Source of the DNA: Cellvibrio sp. UBA7661 | GTDB taxonomy: Bacteria > Pseudomonadota > Gammaproteobacteria > Pseudomonadales > Cellvibrionaceae | NCBI GenBank assembly: GCA_002483365.1 | Contig: DLHT01000011.1 | Coordinates: 1-64,000, forward strand | DNA length: 64,000 nt | Direction of reading: 5' to 3' | Made by a program: the position numbers and the translations under genes | Shown: positions 26,768 to 35,739 of the stretch, piece after piece | How the letters are laid out: each line of letters begins with the position of its first letter | How positions within the stretch are numbered: the first letter of the stretch is position 1 | The notes under the pieces: model-generated | Told to the model about the DNA's origin: nothing | What the model saw: the letters and a program-made list of their open reading frames with translations, nothing else | Database searches by the model: none

Positions 26768-27433
26768 ATGCAAGCAGACATTGACCAGCTATTTATCCTT
26801 CCTCCCTGCGAAGGGCAGATTGCAGTATTGCAAGAAGAGCAGGATTTTCTGCTGATTAATAAACCCACGCGCTTGCTCAGCGTACCGGGGCGGCACCCGC
26901 AAAATCGCGATTCAGTCATCAGCCGGTTGGAGGTTGATTACCCGGGGGTGAGCATTGTCCATCGTCTGGATTTTGATACCTCGGGCGTGATGGTGATTCC
27001 GCGCAACAAGCGAGCGTTGTCTGATATCAGCAAGCAATTCCAGGCGCGCAGTGTCAGCAAGCATTACACCGCGGTAGTGGCAGGGTTTATAGCGCAAGAT
27101 GAAGGCGTGATCGATCTGCCAATCGCCGCAGGTGAGGGGCCAAAATATAAAATTTGCCAGCAAACCGGCAAGCCATCGCTCACCGAATACCAAGTGCTTG
27201 CGCGCGATGAAAAAGCCCATACGACACGCGTACTCCTGCACCCCATCACTGGTCGCTCACACCAATTGCGCTTGCACTTGCAAGCGATAGGGCACCCGAT
27301 TCTCGGCTGTGAGTTTTATGCTGGGGAATTTGCTCAGGCGGCGAGTCGTTTATTGCTGCACGCGACAGATTTATCGTTCACTCATCCTGTTACTGGTGAG
27401 CCAGTATTTATATCCAGCCAGCCGGAATTTTAA
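26768..27433 (+). CDS. rluA: Dual-specificity RNA pseudouridine synthase RluA
   Basis: 221 residues, the size of E. coli RluA (219), which modifies 23S rRNA U746 and tRNA U32. The catalytic Asp68 lies in VHRLDFDTSGVMV. The RluA-like phrases INKPTRLLSVPGR, QTGKPSLTEYQV and PITGRSHQLRLHLQAIGHPILG align from end to end. The start is uncertain: ATG at 26768 fits the family length but has a poor ribosome site. A longer form from 26690 would add a hydrophobic N-terminus unlike the family. It is divergent from cysI. Confidence 0.9.
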   Translation: MQADIDQLFILPPCEGQIAVLQEEQDFLLINKPTRLLSVPGRHPQNRDSVISRLEVDYPGVSIVHRLDFDTSGVMVIPRNKRALSDISKQFQARSVSKHYTAVVAGFIAQDEGVIDLPIAAGEGPKYKICQQTGKPSLTEYQVLARDEKAHTTRVLLHPITGRSHQLRLHLQAIGHPILGCEFYAGEFAQAASRLLLHATDLSFTHPVTGEPVFISSQPEF

Positions 27434-27754
27434 TCCACCATTGAGTGCTTTCAGCGTTACGGCACTGGCGAAAAAACCCGTCACACGCAATTCTGTCATG
27501 CGCGTAAATATCGCGAAGGCACCTATGCGGCGCGGGTATTTTTCCGCGATGAGCCAAGCTATGGCCCCGATGGTGATGAAGTTATCCAAACTTTCTACAC
27601 CATCAGTCCGTTAAAGGCACCAATGGATAAACATTACAGCGAAGCTGATTTTGAATACTTACCCAACGGCGGCTGGGGTGAAAATGTGAATTTTGCCTTC
27701 ACCCTGCGGGCTCTAATAACTGCTGTGGAATCGGACAGGGACTTGTCCGATTAG
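27434..27754 (+). pseudogene. Truncated GH16/concanavalin-like protein fragment
   Basis: Directly after the rluA stop codon, the same frame stays open for about 106 codons to a TAG at 27752, but it has no start codon or ribosome site. The translation holds family-like text such as KYREGTYAARVFFRDEP, GPDGDEVIQTFYTISPLKAP and YSEADFEYLPNGGWGENV. This resembles the core of secreted concanavalin-fold (GH16-like) proteins. Both the signal peptide and the C-terminal half are missing. It reads as the remnant of a glycan-active protein gene. The family name is my recognition, not a search result. Confidence 0.7.
27729..27752 (+). repeat. Inverted repeat at the end of the fragment
   Basis: AATCGGACA (27729-27737) and TGTCCGATT (27744-27752) form a 9-bp hairpin with a 6-nt loop and no T run. 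A perfect 14-bp palindrome, GACAAGCGCTTGTC, follows at 27760-27773. Both lie ahead of the diguanylate cyclase gene and could be operator sites or deletion scars. Confidence 0.55.
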
Positions 27755-27874
27755 CGGTAGACAAGCGCTTGTCATTTTGCCTTGAAGCTTTAAGATACGG
27801 CACTTCACTCAACATGTGCCCGGTACTTTGCAATCATGCATCTGCCGCAGGGTAACGGCTTACACAGGGAATAA

Positions 27875-28948
27875 ATGCAACAGCTACCGATTGATGAGCG
27901 CGCGTTTTATCGTGGAGTGCTCACGCTGCTTTTGCTGACTGCGTTTATCGCGTCAGCGACAAGTGTTTTACATTATCTCGAGCCAGAACCGGAACTGATG
28001 GATCTAGTGGTGCCGCCTATAGCGGCACTTATCAATATAGGGCTTGTAATTTGGTTGCGCTATCGCCCCAAAAGTATTTTGTCTGTCATATATTCAGCTA
28101 TAAGCGTCGGGATTGTCGCGCTTTCATTGCCTGCATGGTATTACAGCTTACGGGCGTTCTATTCGCCTGATGTTTTGCTTGTCGATATATTCCCTCCTAT
28201 CTCTTCCTTGATCATTGTTTTGATTGTGCTGGTAATGATCATGCTGCCGCCGCGTAGGGCATTTCTACTTATGCTGCTAGCGTGGGGATTAAATGCCGTT
28301 CCGATATTAAGTTACTTAATTGTTCATCAAGACGAACTCTGGACGCCGCGCGGTCAGGAAATGTTTATGAGCTACGGTCTGGTGATTTTGTTGCTATTGG
28401 TTTTATTGCCATTTCAGCAGCGGGCTCGTTTGCAAATAGAACGGTTACAAAACGATAACTCGCACATGCATAGTTTGGCTGAGCGCGATGCATTGACACA
28501 GCAATACAATCGCTGGGGCGGGCAGCAACTGCTCGATGATTTTATGCGCAGCGAAAGCCGCGGTAGCATCATTATGTTAGATATAGACCACTTCAAGTTG
28601 ATCAACGACACGCATGGACATTTGATTGGTGATAGCGTGTTGAAACAATTTGCTGCGCGCGTCAATGGCGCATTGCGTAGCGATGGTCATTTGATTCGAT
28701 GGGGAGGGGAGGAATTTCTGGTGTTGATTCGCGGTATTGATGACAGGGATGCCTGCATAGTTGCCGAGCGTGTGCGTTCAGCCATCAATGGCGATGCTTT
28801 TCCGCCTGTAGGCAAAATCACCGCATCCGCAGGTGTGGCCTCGCGCAGAGACAAAGACAATGACACATTAGAGAAGTTACTTGCGCGTGCTGATAAAGCA
28901 CTGTACGAAGCAAAATTAAATGGCCGCGATCAGGTGGCCTATCAATAA
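27875..28948 (+). CDS. Membrane-anchored diguanylate cyclase (GGDEF)
   Basis: 357 residues. The first 185 hold about six membrane helices with no recognised sensor family. The GGDEF domain (about 200-355) has the active A-site RWGGEEFLVL, the Asp-rich metal motif IIMLDIDHFKLINDTHGH and the closing ADKALYEAKLNGRDQVAY. It should make cyclic-di-GMP from two GTP at the inner membrane. I see no typical RxxD inhibitory site. It is a single gene, preceded by a palindrome at 27760. Confidence 0.93.
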   Translation: MQQLPIDERAFYRGVLTLLLLTAFIASATSVLHYLEPEPELMDLVVPPIAALINIGLVIWLRYRPKSILSVIYSAISVGIVALSLPAWYYSLRAFYSPDVLLVDIFPPISSLIIVLIVLVMIMLPPRRAFLLMLLAWGLNAVPILSYLIVHQDELWTPRGQEMFMSYGLVILLLLVLLPFQQRARLQIERLQNDNSHMHSLAERDALTQQYNRWGGQQLLDDFMRSESRGSIIMLDIDHFKLINDTHGHLIGDSVLKQFAARVNGALRSDGHLIRWGGEEFLVLIRGIDDRDACIVAERVRSAINGDAFPPVGKITASAGVASRRDKDNDTLEKLLARADKALYEAKLNGRDQVAYQ

Positions 28949-28952
28949 ATAG

Positions 28953-28980
28953 ATGAATGCATCCTGTTGGATGCATTCAT
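28953..28980. terminator. Long hairpin between the GGDEF and actP genes
   Basis: A 12-bp perfect stem ATGAATGCATCC/GGATGCATTCAT (28953-28964 and 28969-28980) with a 4-nt loop between convergent genes. No long T run follows on the plus strand, and only a weak T-rich stretch on the minus strand, so terminator function is probable but not certain. Confidence 0.6.
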
Positions 28981-28989
28981 AAGTTGACA

Positions 28990-30630
28990 TCAATGTTGCG
29001 AAGCTTCAGCAGCCCCAATGCCGGTTTGCGAGCGAACAAATTGCGCATCAAATGCGGCTTGTTCACTTGCAGCAGTTGCTGATTTATCGGTGATAGAGAA
29101 AAACCAAATACCGATAAACGCAATGCTCACCGAAAAAATTGCGGGATATTTGTAAGGGAATATCGCCTCGGTAAATCCGAATGCATCCACCCAGACGGTT
29201 GGGCCGAGTACCACCAACACGACGGCGGTGAACAATCCCAAACCACCGCCGATCACGGCACCGCGTGTGGTGAGTTTGCGCCAATACATGCTGAGCAACA
29301 AAATAGGAAAGTTGGCACTGGCGGCAACGCAGAACGCAAGGCCAACCATGAAGGCGACATTTTGTTTTTCAAACACAATGCCGAGTAATACCGCAATCAC
29401 ACCCAAACAAATGGTCGCGATACGCGATGCACGGATTTCTTTTTTCTCATCGCGCTCGCCTTTTAATACCAGCGTTGCATAAAGGTCATGGGAGATTGCG
29501 CTTGAACCTGCCAGCGTTAAACCCGATACCACCGCAAGAATAGTCGCAAACGCCACGGCGGAAATGAAGCCGAGCAATACATCGCCCCCCAGTGCTTGCG
29601 ATAAATGGATAGCGGCCATGTTGGCACCACCGATCAAAGCGCCGTCAGTAAAATAGGCGGGGTTTTTGAGCAGCAAAATAATCGCACCGAAACCGATAAT
29701 AAACGTGAGAATGTAGAAGTAGCCGATAAATCCGGTTGCGTAGAACACCGAGCGACGCGCTTGCACTGCATCTTTCACGGTGAAGAAACGCATCAAAATG
29801 TGCGGCAAACCAGCGGTGCCGAACATCAGGGCGATGCCGAGAGAAATAGCAGAAATAGGATCACTGACCAGTGTGCCGGGAGCCATGATGGCGTTGGCCT
29901 TTGAGTGAACTTTTACGGCCTCGGCAAATAAATTTTCAAAACTGAAACCGAATTGATACATCACCAAAAACGCCATGAGTGATGCACCTGACAATAATAA
30001 AACTGCTTTGATCAATTGTACCCAAGTGGTTGCGAGCATGCCGCCGAAGGTAACGTACAGTGTCATCAGTACACCGACGATAATAACGGCAACCTCGTAA
30101 GGCAAACCAAATAATAATTCAATGAGTTTTCCTGCACCCACCATTTGCGCGATCAAATAAAAAATCACGGTGACGAGCGAGCCACTTGCCGCGAGTATGC
30201 GAATGGGTTTTTGTTGCAAACGAAAAGAGGCAACATCGGCAAAGGTATATTTGCCTAAATTGCGCAAGGGTTCGGCGATCAATACCAACACAATCGGCCA
30301 ACCGACTAAAAATCCGATCGCGTAAATCAAACCATCAAAACCGGATGTATACACCAAACCGGCAATCCCGAGAAAAGACGCCGCAGACATATAATCGCCT
30401 GCAATCGCCAACCCATTTTGAAAGCCGGTAATCCCGCCGCCAGCGGCATAAAAATCACTGGCGGTTTTTGTGCGGCGTGCAGCCCAGTAAGTAATGCCGA
30501 GTGTCACGGCGACAAACGCCAAAAACATCAGAATTGCTGTGACATTCATGCTGCTTGAGCCAGTTGCTTGTGCCCATGCGCAAGTTGCCATGGCGGAAAG
30601 GATAAGTGCGACAGGGGCATTGTATTTCAC
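28990..30630 (-). CDS. actP: Acetate/cation symporter
   Basis: 546 residues with about thirteen membrane helices of the sodium:solute symporter family. The ActP-like phrases FYAAGGGITGFQNGLAIAGDYMSAASFLGI (near residue 60), GTAGLPHILMRFFTV and the middle ISHDLYATLV segment are clear. It imports acetate and related monocarboxylates with a cation. It overlaps the upstream DUF485 gene by 4 bp, the usual yjcH-actP pairing. No acs gene is in the window. Confidence 0.94.
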   Translation of the reverse strand: MKYNAPVALILSAMATCAWAQATGSSSMNVTAILMFLAFVAVTLGITYWAARRTKTASDFYAAGGGITGFQNGLAIAGDYMSAASFLGIAGLVYTSGFDGLIYAIGFLVGWPIVLVLIAEPLRNLGKYTFADVASFRLQQKPIRILAASGSLVTVIFYLIAQMVGAGKLIELLFGLPYEVAVIIVGVLMTLYVTFGGMLATTWVQLIKAVLLLSGASLMAFLVMYQFGFSFENLFAEAVKVHSKANAIMAPGTLVSDPISAISLGIALMFGTAGLPHILMRFFTVKDAVQARRSVFYATGFIGYFYILTFIIGFGAIILLLKNPAYFTDGALIGGANMAAIHLSQALGGDVLLGFISAVAFATILAVVSGLTLAGSSAISHDLYATLVLKGERDEKKEIRASRIATICLGVIAVLLGIVFEKQNVAFMVGLAFCVAASANFPILLLSMYWRKLTTRGAVIGGGLGLFTAVVLVVLGPTVWVDAFGFTEAIFPYKYPAIFSVSIAFIGIWFFSITDKSATAASEQAAFDAQFVRSQTGIGAAEASQH

Positions 30631-30935
30631 GATGCATCTCCTGCTTTTTTCACGATTGATTGCGTAAGGGGTTCAAGCACACGGTTTGCGTAGTACACAT
30701 AAATCCCTGTGATCACCATACAAAATACAATCACGCCCAAGCCAAGCGCCATGCCGATTGAGGTCACGCCATCGCCAATGGGTTCACCAAGGGTGGATGG
30801 GTGAAATGCAATAGTGAGGATTAGTGCGAAATAAACAGCAATGGTTGCCAGTGATAATGGCCACATGATTTTTTTGCGGGCACGGGTCAGGGCAGCGTAT
30901 TCCGGCAATTGCCGGATCGAGTCAGGATTGCTCAT
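30627..30935 (-). CDS. DUF485 (YjcH-like) inner membrane protein
   Basis: 102 residues with two membrane helices and the DUF485 opening YAALTRARKKIMWPLSLATIAVYFALIL. It is the small partner coded upstream of ActP in many bacteria; a role as accessory to the transporter is assumed. Its stop overlaps the actP start (4 bp), so the two are translationally coupled. Confidence 0.92.
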   Translation of the reverse strand: MSNPDSIRQLPEYAALTRARKKIMWPLSLATIAVYFALILTIAFHPSTLGEPIGDGVTSIGMALGLGVIVFCMVITGIYVYYANRVLEPLTQSIVKKAGDAS

Positions 30936-31097
30936 GGGTTTCCCTTTTTGTCGGTTATTGTTGCTATTGTCAGTAAGATAATTGGAGCGGATAGATCGAT
31001 CAGGTGCTATCTGTGCCCGATTCTAGCAGTCAATCCAAGGTTTCAGGAATAGCAAAAAAGGAAACTTAACATTTCTGGTATACAAGTGTTGCCGGTG

Positions 31098-31694
31098 TTA
31101 AATCCAACCCTTTTGGCGGGCGATACGCGCGGCATCTACACGGTTCACCGCATGGAGTTTTGCAATCGCTTCAGAGAGGTAGTTGCGCACGGTGCCTTCT
31201 GACAAGCACAAGACAGTGGCAATTTCAGCAGTGGTTTTTCCTTCGGCTGCCAAACGCAGGGCGCGCCGTTCTTTATCGTTGAGTGGATCGCTTTCACCTA
31301 ATGCCATCATGGCCAGTTCACCATCGATCACACGCTTGCCGTCCATCACTTTATAAATCGCCTGGATCAATTGTTCGGATGGAGCATCCTTCAATAAAAA
31401 ACCTGCCACACCCATATCGATAGCGCGGCGGATATAACCTGCACGGCCAAAAGTAGTAATGATGATGGTTTTCGTCTGCAACTTTTGTTGCAACACCCAT
31501 TGCGCCAATTCAAGGCCGGAGCGGCCGGGCATTTCAATGTCGGTGAGCAAAATATCGTAGCTGTTTTGTTTCATCAGCAGCCAGGCGCGGTCACCATCTT
31601 CTGCCTGGGTAATTTCAAAACCATTTTCCATGCTGAGCAATGCGGCCAATGCACCGCGCACCATGGATTGATCTTCGGCTAATAATATTTTCAT
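31098..31694 (-). CDS. Response regulator, NarL/DesR type
   Basis: 198 residues. A receiver domain with phospho-acceptor Asp52 (ILLTDIEMPG) and conserved Asp8/Lys positions is followed by a LuxR-type HTH (KTTAEIATVLCLSEGTVRNYLSEAIAKL, near residue 155). The layout follows DesR. Start at 31694 is four bases from the stop of the upstream kinase gene. Target genes are unknown; the neighbours actP-yjcH and a DUF2238 gene are candidates only. Confidence 0.92.
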   Translation of the reverse strand: MKILLAEDQSMVRGALAALLSMENGFEITQAEDGDRAWLLMKQNSYDILLTDIEMPGRSGLELAQWVLQQKLQTKTIIITTFGRAGYIRRAIDMGVAGFLLKDAPSEQLIQAIYKVMDGKRVIDGELAMMALGESDPLNDKERRALRLAAEGKTTAEIATVLCLSEGTVRNYLSEAIAKLHAVNRVDAARIARQKGWI

Positions 31695-31698
31695 GGTG

Positions 31699-32799
31699 TT
31701 ATGACCCTTGCTGGTGCAGCTCATTGCGCGGTAACGAAATGATAAATTCACAACCTTTGTTAACAGATGATTGCAAGTCACCCATTAGCGCATTCAAACG
31801 CTCTTGTATGCCTTGTAATCCATTGCCGGGAACCAGTGATTTCACATCGCCGTTGTCGCGCATGCAGACCAAAATTTTATCGTCGTTTTGACGAAATTCG
31901 ATCTGGCAATGGTTGCCTTTGCTATGGCGCAGTACATTCGTTGTTAATTCTGTAAGCGCTAAAATAATGGCGGTTTCTGCACGCGGGGTCAGATGGGGAA
32001 TATCGCCCTGTAGCTCCACTAAAAACCCTTTTTGCCGCAGTTTGTCACACAGCTCCATGACTTCACCGGAAAGCCCGCGATGTTTGTAACCCGATACGGT
32101 TTGACGCACCAGGCTTAAGCTGTTGCGCGCAATTTGGTGCAATTCCGACAAATGTTGTTTCGCTTGCTCTTGTTTGTCCTGGGTTAATAATTTCTCAGCC
32201 AATTCTGCTTTCAGTGCGATGCTGGATAAGGTGTGGCCAAGAATATCGTGCAGGTCTCGTGCAATACGTTCGCGTTCGGCAATCACCGCAAGCTGTTCAA
32301 TTTCCTGATAGCTTTTTTGTTGGCTGATGCGTGCTTCCAAACGTAATTTTTCAACATATCCGATAATGCCGATAGTGATGAGGCCTGACAGCGCCGGAAA
32401 TGCGAAATAGGGCAGCGGGTATTTAAAATAAAAGTGCATTCCGATAATCATGAATGTGAGAAACGCAGTAACTGCTAACCAAATTTTGGTGCGATAAGAA
32501 AACCCGACCAGAAATCCGACATAAGAAAAAAATGTGCCTGAACCCGGGGTGTAAGGTGTGATCGCCAGAGCGAGCAATGAAATGCCCAGAATGGGTTTCC
32601 ATACCTGTTGGGGGCTAAGTGTAATTGCCCATAAATACAATGAAACAAATAAAAAATACGCACCGACCAATAGCGTTTTGCCGAATGGTGTCAGTGGCAT
32701 GTAATACACGGGGAAAAAATACCAAAGACTAAAGACCAGCCAAACCCAAGATTTGGCTGAATAAATTGAGCCTGCGCAATGTTCAGGATGGTTGTTCAT
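31699..32799 (-). CDS. Sensor histidine kinase, DesK-like (HisKA_3)
   Basis: 366 residues. Four to five membrane helices fill residues 18-150. A short coiled coil leads to the H-box ERERIARDLHDILGHTLSS (phospho-acceptor His184). The ATP-binding part has the N-box LTELTTNVLRHSKGNHC and the G-box GNGLQGIQERLNAL. DesK-type kinases sense membrane state through their helices. It is cotranscribed with the response regulator. The ATG at 32799 starts a normal-length protein; an upstream frame adds 29 unlikely residues. Confidence 0.92.
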   Translation of the reverse strand: MNNHPEHCAGSIYSAKSWVWLVFSLWYFFPVYYMPLTPFGKTLLVGAYFLFVSLYLWAITLSPQQVWKPILGISLLALAITPYTPGSGTFFSYVGFLVGFSYRTKIWLAVTAFLTFMIIGMHFYFKYPLPYFAFPALSGLITIGIIGYVEKLRLEARISQQKSYQEIEQLAVIAERERIARDLHDILGHTLSSIALKAELAEKLLTQDKQEQAKQHLSELHQIARNSLSLVRQTVSGYKHRGLSGEVMELCDKLRQKGFLVELQGDIPHLTPRAETAIILALTELTTNVLRHSKGNHCQIEFRQNDDKILVCMRDNGDVKSLVPGNGLQGIQERLNALMGDLQSSVNKGCEFIISLPRNELHQQGS

Positions 32800-32964
32800 A
32801 GAGGAACCGTACAGATTATGCGTAACAGAAAACGGAATATTACCAGTTTGGTTTGCGAATGGAGCTTCTGCCAGCAGGAAAGTCACCAGTGTGCGGTGAC
32901 AATTGTCAGCGCAATGCCGTCACGCCGGCAGTGCGCTGTTTGGTATGCAGTTAGCGATGCGATA

Positions 32965-33585
32965 TCAAGCGAGCTTGCGCAATTGGGCGTCGTGCAAGCG
33001 GGTAAAAAAGGCGAGGGCACACAGGCTGCCGATCAATGCCATAAACATATCCGATTGGGTATCCCATTGGTCGCCCTGGGTGCCCAGGAACTCATCCGCT
33101 CCTTGCCCCATTGCTACCGCCGCCGCCCATTCAATCAACTCATAGGTCGCGCTAATTGCCAATACGATACACACAATAATAAACGCGAGCATTTTGGCAC
33201 CTTTAACAATCTGGTGGCGGATTAAAATTTCCCGCGCAATAAGTGCAGGTGCAAAGCCTTGAAAAAAATGCCCGAGCTTGTCATAGGGATTGCGTGCTAA
33301 ATCAAACCACTCCTGAACTGCAAAACCTAATGGCACGCGCGCATAGGTATAAGTGCCACCCATAATTAGAATTAGTCCGTGTAAAAAAATACACCAGTAG
33401 ATCAAGGTGGTTAGTGGAAATTTTTTATAGGTTAACCAAAGAATGGGAACCGCAATCAACACTGGCAAGACCTCCATTAACCAGGTGAGACGGTCATAAG
33501 GTTGCCATCCGGATAACGCTAGCGCAGTCGCGGTTGCTGCCAACATAAAAACAAGTAATGGTGTTTGGCTGTGTGTCAGTGTCAT
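32965..33585 (-). CDS. DUF2238 (YjdF-like) membrane protein
   Basis: 206 residues with about six membrane helices and the DUF2238 core: TYTYARVPLGFAVQEWF, NPYDKLGHFFQGFAPALIARE and TYELIEWAAAVAMGQGADEFLGTQGDQWDTQSDM. Function is unknown. It is coded upstream of the kinase-regulator pair on the same strand, with 165 bp between them. Confidence 0.92.
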   Translation of the reverse strand: MTLTHSQTPLLVFMLAATATALALSGWQPYDRLTWLMEVLPVLIAVPILWLTYKKFPLTTLIYWCIFLHGLILIMGGTYTYARVPLGFAVQEWFDLARNPYDKLGHFFQGFAPALIAREILIRHQIVKGAKMLAFIIVCIVLAISATYELIEWAAAVAMGQGADEFLGTQGDQWDTQSDMFMALIGSLCALAFFTRLHDAQLRKLA

Positions 33586-33631
33586 TGCGTGTTCCCAGTG
33601 TCAAAAATGCAATATAAGTGTTTGATGAATA

Positions 33632-34306
33632 TTAATCGGTAAAACTTTTCAGGTTATTGATTTGCACGGATAGGATATTCCCCTGCGGGTCTATTGTATA
33701 AGTCGTCGTCTCATCAATAATGTTAGCTTCCGGATCGAGTGTTTGGGTGCGCACAATAAAATTCAGGTTGCCTTTGTCGGCTTTTTCCGTTCGCCAACTT
33801 CCTGCAGAAAATGCAATATTGTTATCGCAACTAAAGCCAGGCATGGAATCTTTATCGCCTAACTTTACCTGGTTGGGTAAATGATAGGGTGACAGCGACG
33901 TACATATAATTCGCGGCCCCATACCGCTGCGCGTGACCGATAACTGGAATGAAATTACATTTTTAGTTGCGGTGTCAAAATAGCTGGTGGATTCCCATGT
34001 CGGTGCAGCCATAGTGCTGCTACCAAAACGCGATTCTTTTACGACAAAGTGACGGTACTGAGGAGTTACCAGAACGCCATTAACGACGGTCTCTTGCTGG
34101 TTTTTGATGTAAAGATCCGCAAATCCGGTCTTGTCGGATTCCATGAGCTCTGTTGCGTATACTTTGCCAGCCGTCAGGCTGGTCACGTTCTCCAGACTAA
34201 AAGAGGTATTGGTGTAACCATCATCTTTTGGAGGATCATTTTTCTTGTCTCCCCCGTCACCGCAACCTATTAATAAGAGTGGGATTAAAAAAACACTTTT
34301 ATTCAT
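33632..34306 (-). CDS. Hypothetical lipoprotein
   Basis: 224 residues. A short type-II signal peptide with lipobox LIGC (Cys near residue 15) is followed by a Gly/Asp/Lys/Pro linker and a beta-rich domain with no family I know. The start at 34306 has AAGGAA upstream; a frame 12 codons longer does not fit a lipoprotein signal. It lies 48 bp downstream of the uncharacterised gene at 34355 on the same strand. Confidence 0.7.
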   Translation of the reverse strand: MNKSVFLIPLLLIGCGDGGDKKNDPPKDDGYTNTSFSLENVTSLTAGKVYATELMESDKTGFADLYIKNQQETVVNGVLVTPQYRHFVVKESRFGSSTMAAPTWESTSYFDTATKNVISFQLSVTRSGMGPRIICTSLSPYHLPNQVKLGDKDSMPGFSCDNNIAFSAGSWRTEKADKGNLNFIVRTQTLDPEANIIDETTTYTIDPQGNILSVQINNLKSFTD

Positions 34307-34354
34307 TTCCTTTCTCCATGTGATGGATAAACCGATTGCCAATATAGGCTTTGG

Positions 34355-34885
34355 TTAGGTGCTTTGCAATTCGCTCCAGCCCGATTCTGAATGCATAATG
34401 GCTATGAGTTTTTCTATTCGTTCATTAGAGAGTTGGCGGTAATCCGGATAGGGCGCAACAATGAGACGCAGCTCTTTGTTGATAGCAAAATAGTTATCAA
34501 GCCACACCAAGGGCGGTAAATTTAAGTAAGCGGCGTAGGTTTTTCCGGCGATGATGTGAATGGTTTTTGTGTTGCGATTTAAATCAGGCGCACTAAATAA
34601 AAGCGCCTCCTGTGAATGTGACTGAAATAATTCAAGATCACGATAAGCTTGCCATGTGTTAGGCAAATCTTTGCGGCCTTGCCTTTTATGCCAATCAAAC
34701 AATAACTTTGCATACACATTAAATGCTTTGCGCCAGTGATTGCTGGTGTGTTTCACAATATGCGCCAGCTCGCCTGCAGCTAAACCACGCAGCTCGTTCA
34801 TCACCGGATAATCGTCTAGCGGCGGGCGGTTGGCGATGTAGAAATTGATGTTGCTGCTGGTTGAGTCGAGCCCGATTGGTTTCAT
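34355..34885 (-). CDS. Hypothetical protein, coupled to the UPF0303 gene
   Basis: 176 residues with no signal peptide or membrane helix. I do not recognise the family. Segments such as LRGLAAGELAHIVKHTSNHWRKAFNVYAKLLFDW and IHIIAGKTYAAYLNLPPLVWLD suggest a compact soluble fold. Its ATG overlaps the stop codon of the UPF0303 gene (ATGA), so the two are translated together and may work together. Confidence 0.8.
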   Translation of the reverse strand: MKPIGLDSTSSNINFYIANRPPLDDYPVMNELRGLAAGELAHIVKHTSNHWRKAFNVYAKLLFDWHKRQGRKDLPNTWQAYRDLELFQSHSQEALLFSAPDLNRNTKTIHIIAGKTYAAYLNLPPLVWLDNYFAINKELRLIVAPYPDYRQLSNERIEKLIAIMHSESGWSELQST

Positions 34886-35355
34886 TTTGTTTGTTGGCGA
34901 ACAATGTCGCGCATGGCATCAACCGCTAATTGATGATCGGTTTCCTGTGGTAAACCGGATACTGTCACTGCGCCAATAATTCCACCGTTTTTAATACGGA
35001 TGGGAAACGAACCGCCGTGCGCACAATATTCTTTGGGGTCTACATAAGGGATGGTTTCAAATTCGCGGTTTTTGGATGCGTTGTATTGCCCCAGATAATA
35101 AGAGCTGTTGCCAAAACGTATGACTGCTTGCCGTTTGCGGCGTATCCAATCTTGCTGATCTTTCGATGTTCCCGGCATGGCATAACTAAAAACCACTTGT
35201 TCAAATGCGTAGACTTCAATCGATACCGATGCAGAAATCTTTTCCGCACCCAGCCTGATTAAATTACCCAACTCCCACGCCGTGGCATTATTAAAGTGGT
35301 GAAGTTGCAGTTCGTCTTCCTGGGCTAAAAGTTCTTTTAGAATTTCATTGTTCAT
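34882..35355 (-). CDS. UPF0303 / GlcG-HbpS-like domain protein
   Basis: 157 residues of the heme-degrading-domain/GlcG superfamily in its UPF0303 branch: MPGTSKDQQDWIRRKRQAVIRFG, EYCAHGGSFPIRIKNGGIIGAVTVSGL and the end DHQLAVDAM. GlcG/HbpS relatives bind small ligands including haem; the UPF0303 function is not established. It is coupled with the downstream uncharacterised gene by a 4-bp overlap. Confidence 0.9.
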   Translation of the reverse strand: MNNEILKELLAQEDELQLHHFNNATAWELGNLIRLGAEKISASVSIEVYAFEQVVFSYAMPGTSKDQQDWIRRKRQAVIRFGNSSYYLGQYNASKNREFETIPYVDPKEYCAHGGSFPIRIKNGGIIGAVTVSGLPQETDHQLAVDAMRDIVRQQTK

Positions 35356-35447
35356 AATCTGTTTGTTCCGGATCGTTTTACAGGCTGTGCCGTGCTGGCC
35401 ATTATTCCCAATGCCTGCATTTAATAATCAATTAGAAGAGACTGGCA

Positions 35448-35669
35448 TTAATAAGAAGAGTTCGGTGTGATGTCGGGATTAATTTCACCATACACTTCTT
35501 CCGGATCTATCCCGCTCATCAGCAATGTTTCGCGCACGGTTTGAATATGGTCAAGCACGGTTTGGTATCTATCACCGTATTCGTATTTGTTTACCTCAAT
35601 CGCTTTAGGCATATAACAAAACGCAATTTTTAAGGCTTCAATCAGCTCGTCATGTGTTGCTTCACTCAT
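35448..35669 (-). CDS. Small hypothetical protein
   Basis: 73 residues, acidic and helical (ELIEALKIAFCYMPKAIE, YQTVLDHIQTVRETLLMSG). No signal peptide. GGAG lies seven bases before ATG 35669, which supports this start over a TTG four codons earlier. No family recognised. Its position between the UPF0303 gene and the small membrane protein gives no functional hint. Confidence 0.68.
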   Translation of the reverse strand: MSEATHDELIEALKIAFCYMPKAIEVNKYEYGDRYQTVLDHIQTVRETLLMSGIDPEEVYGEINPDITPNSSY

Positions 35670-35739
35670 AGCGTGCTCCAAGTAGGTTGGTGGTGAGGAA
35701 CGAACCCCAACAGAGGTTTTTCAGGGTGGTAATAATTAA

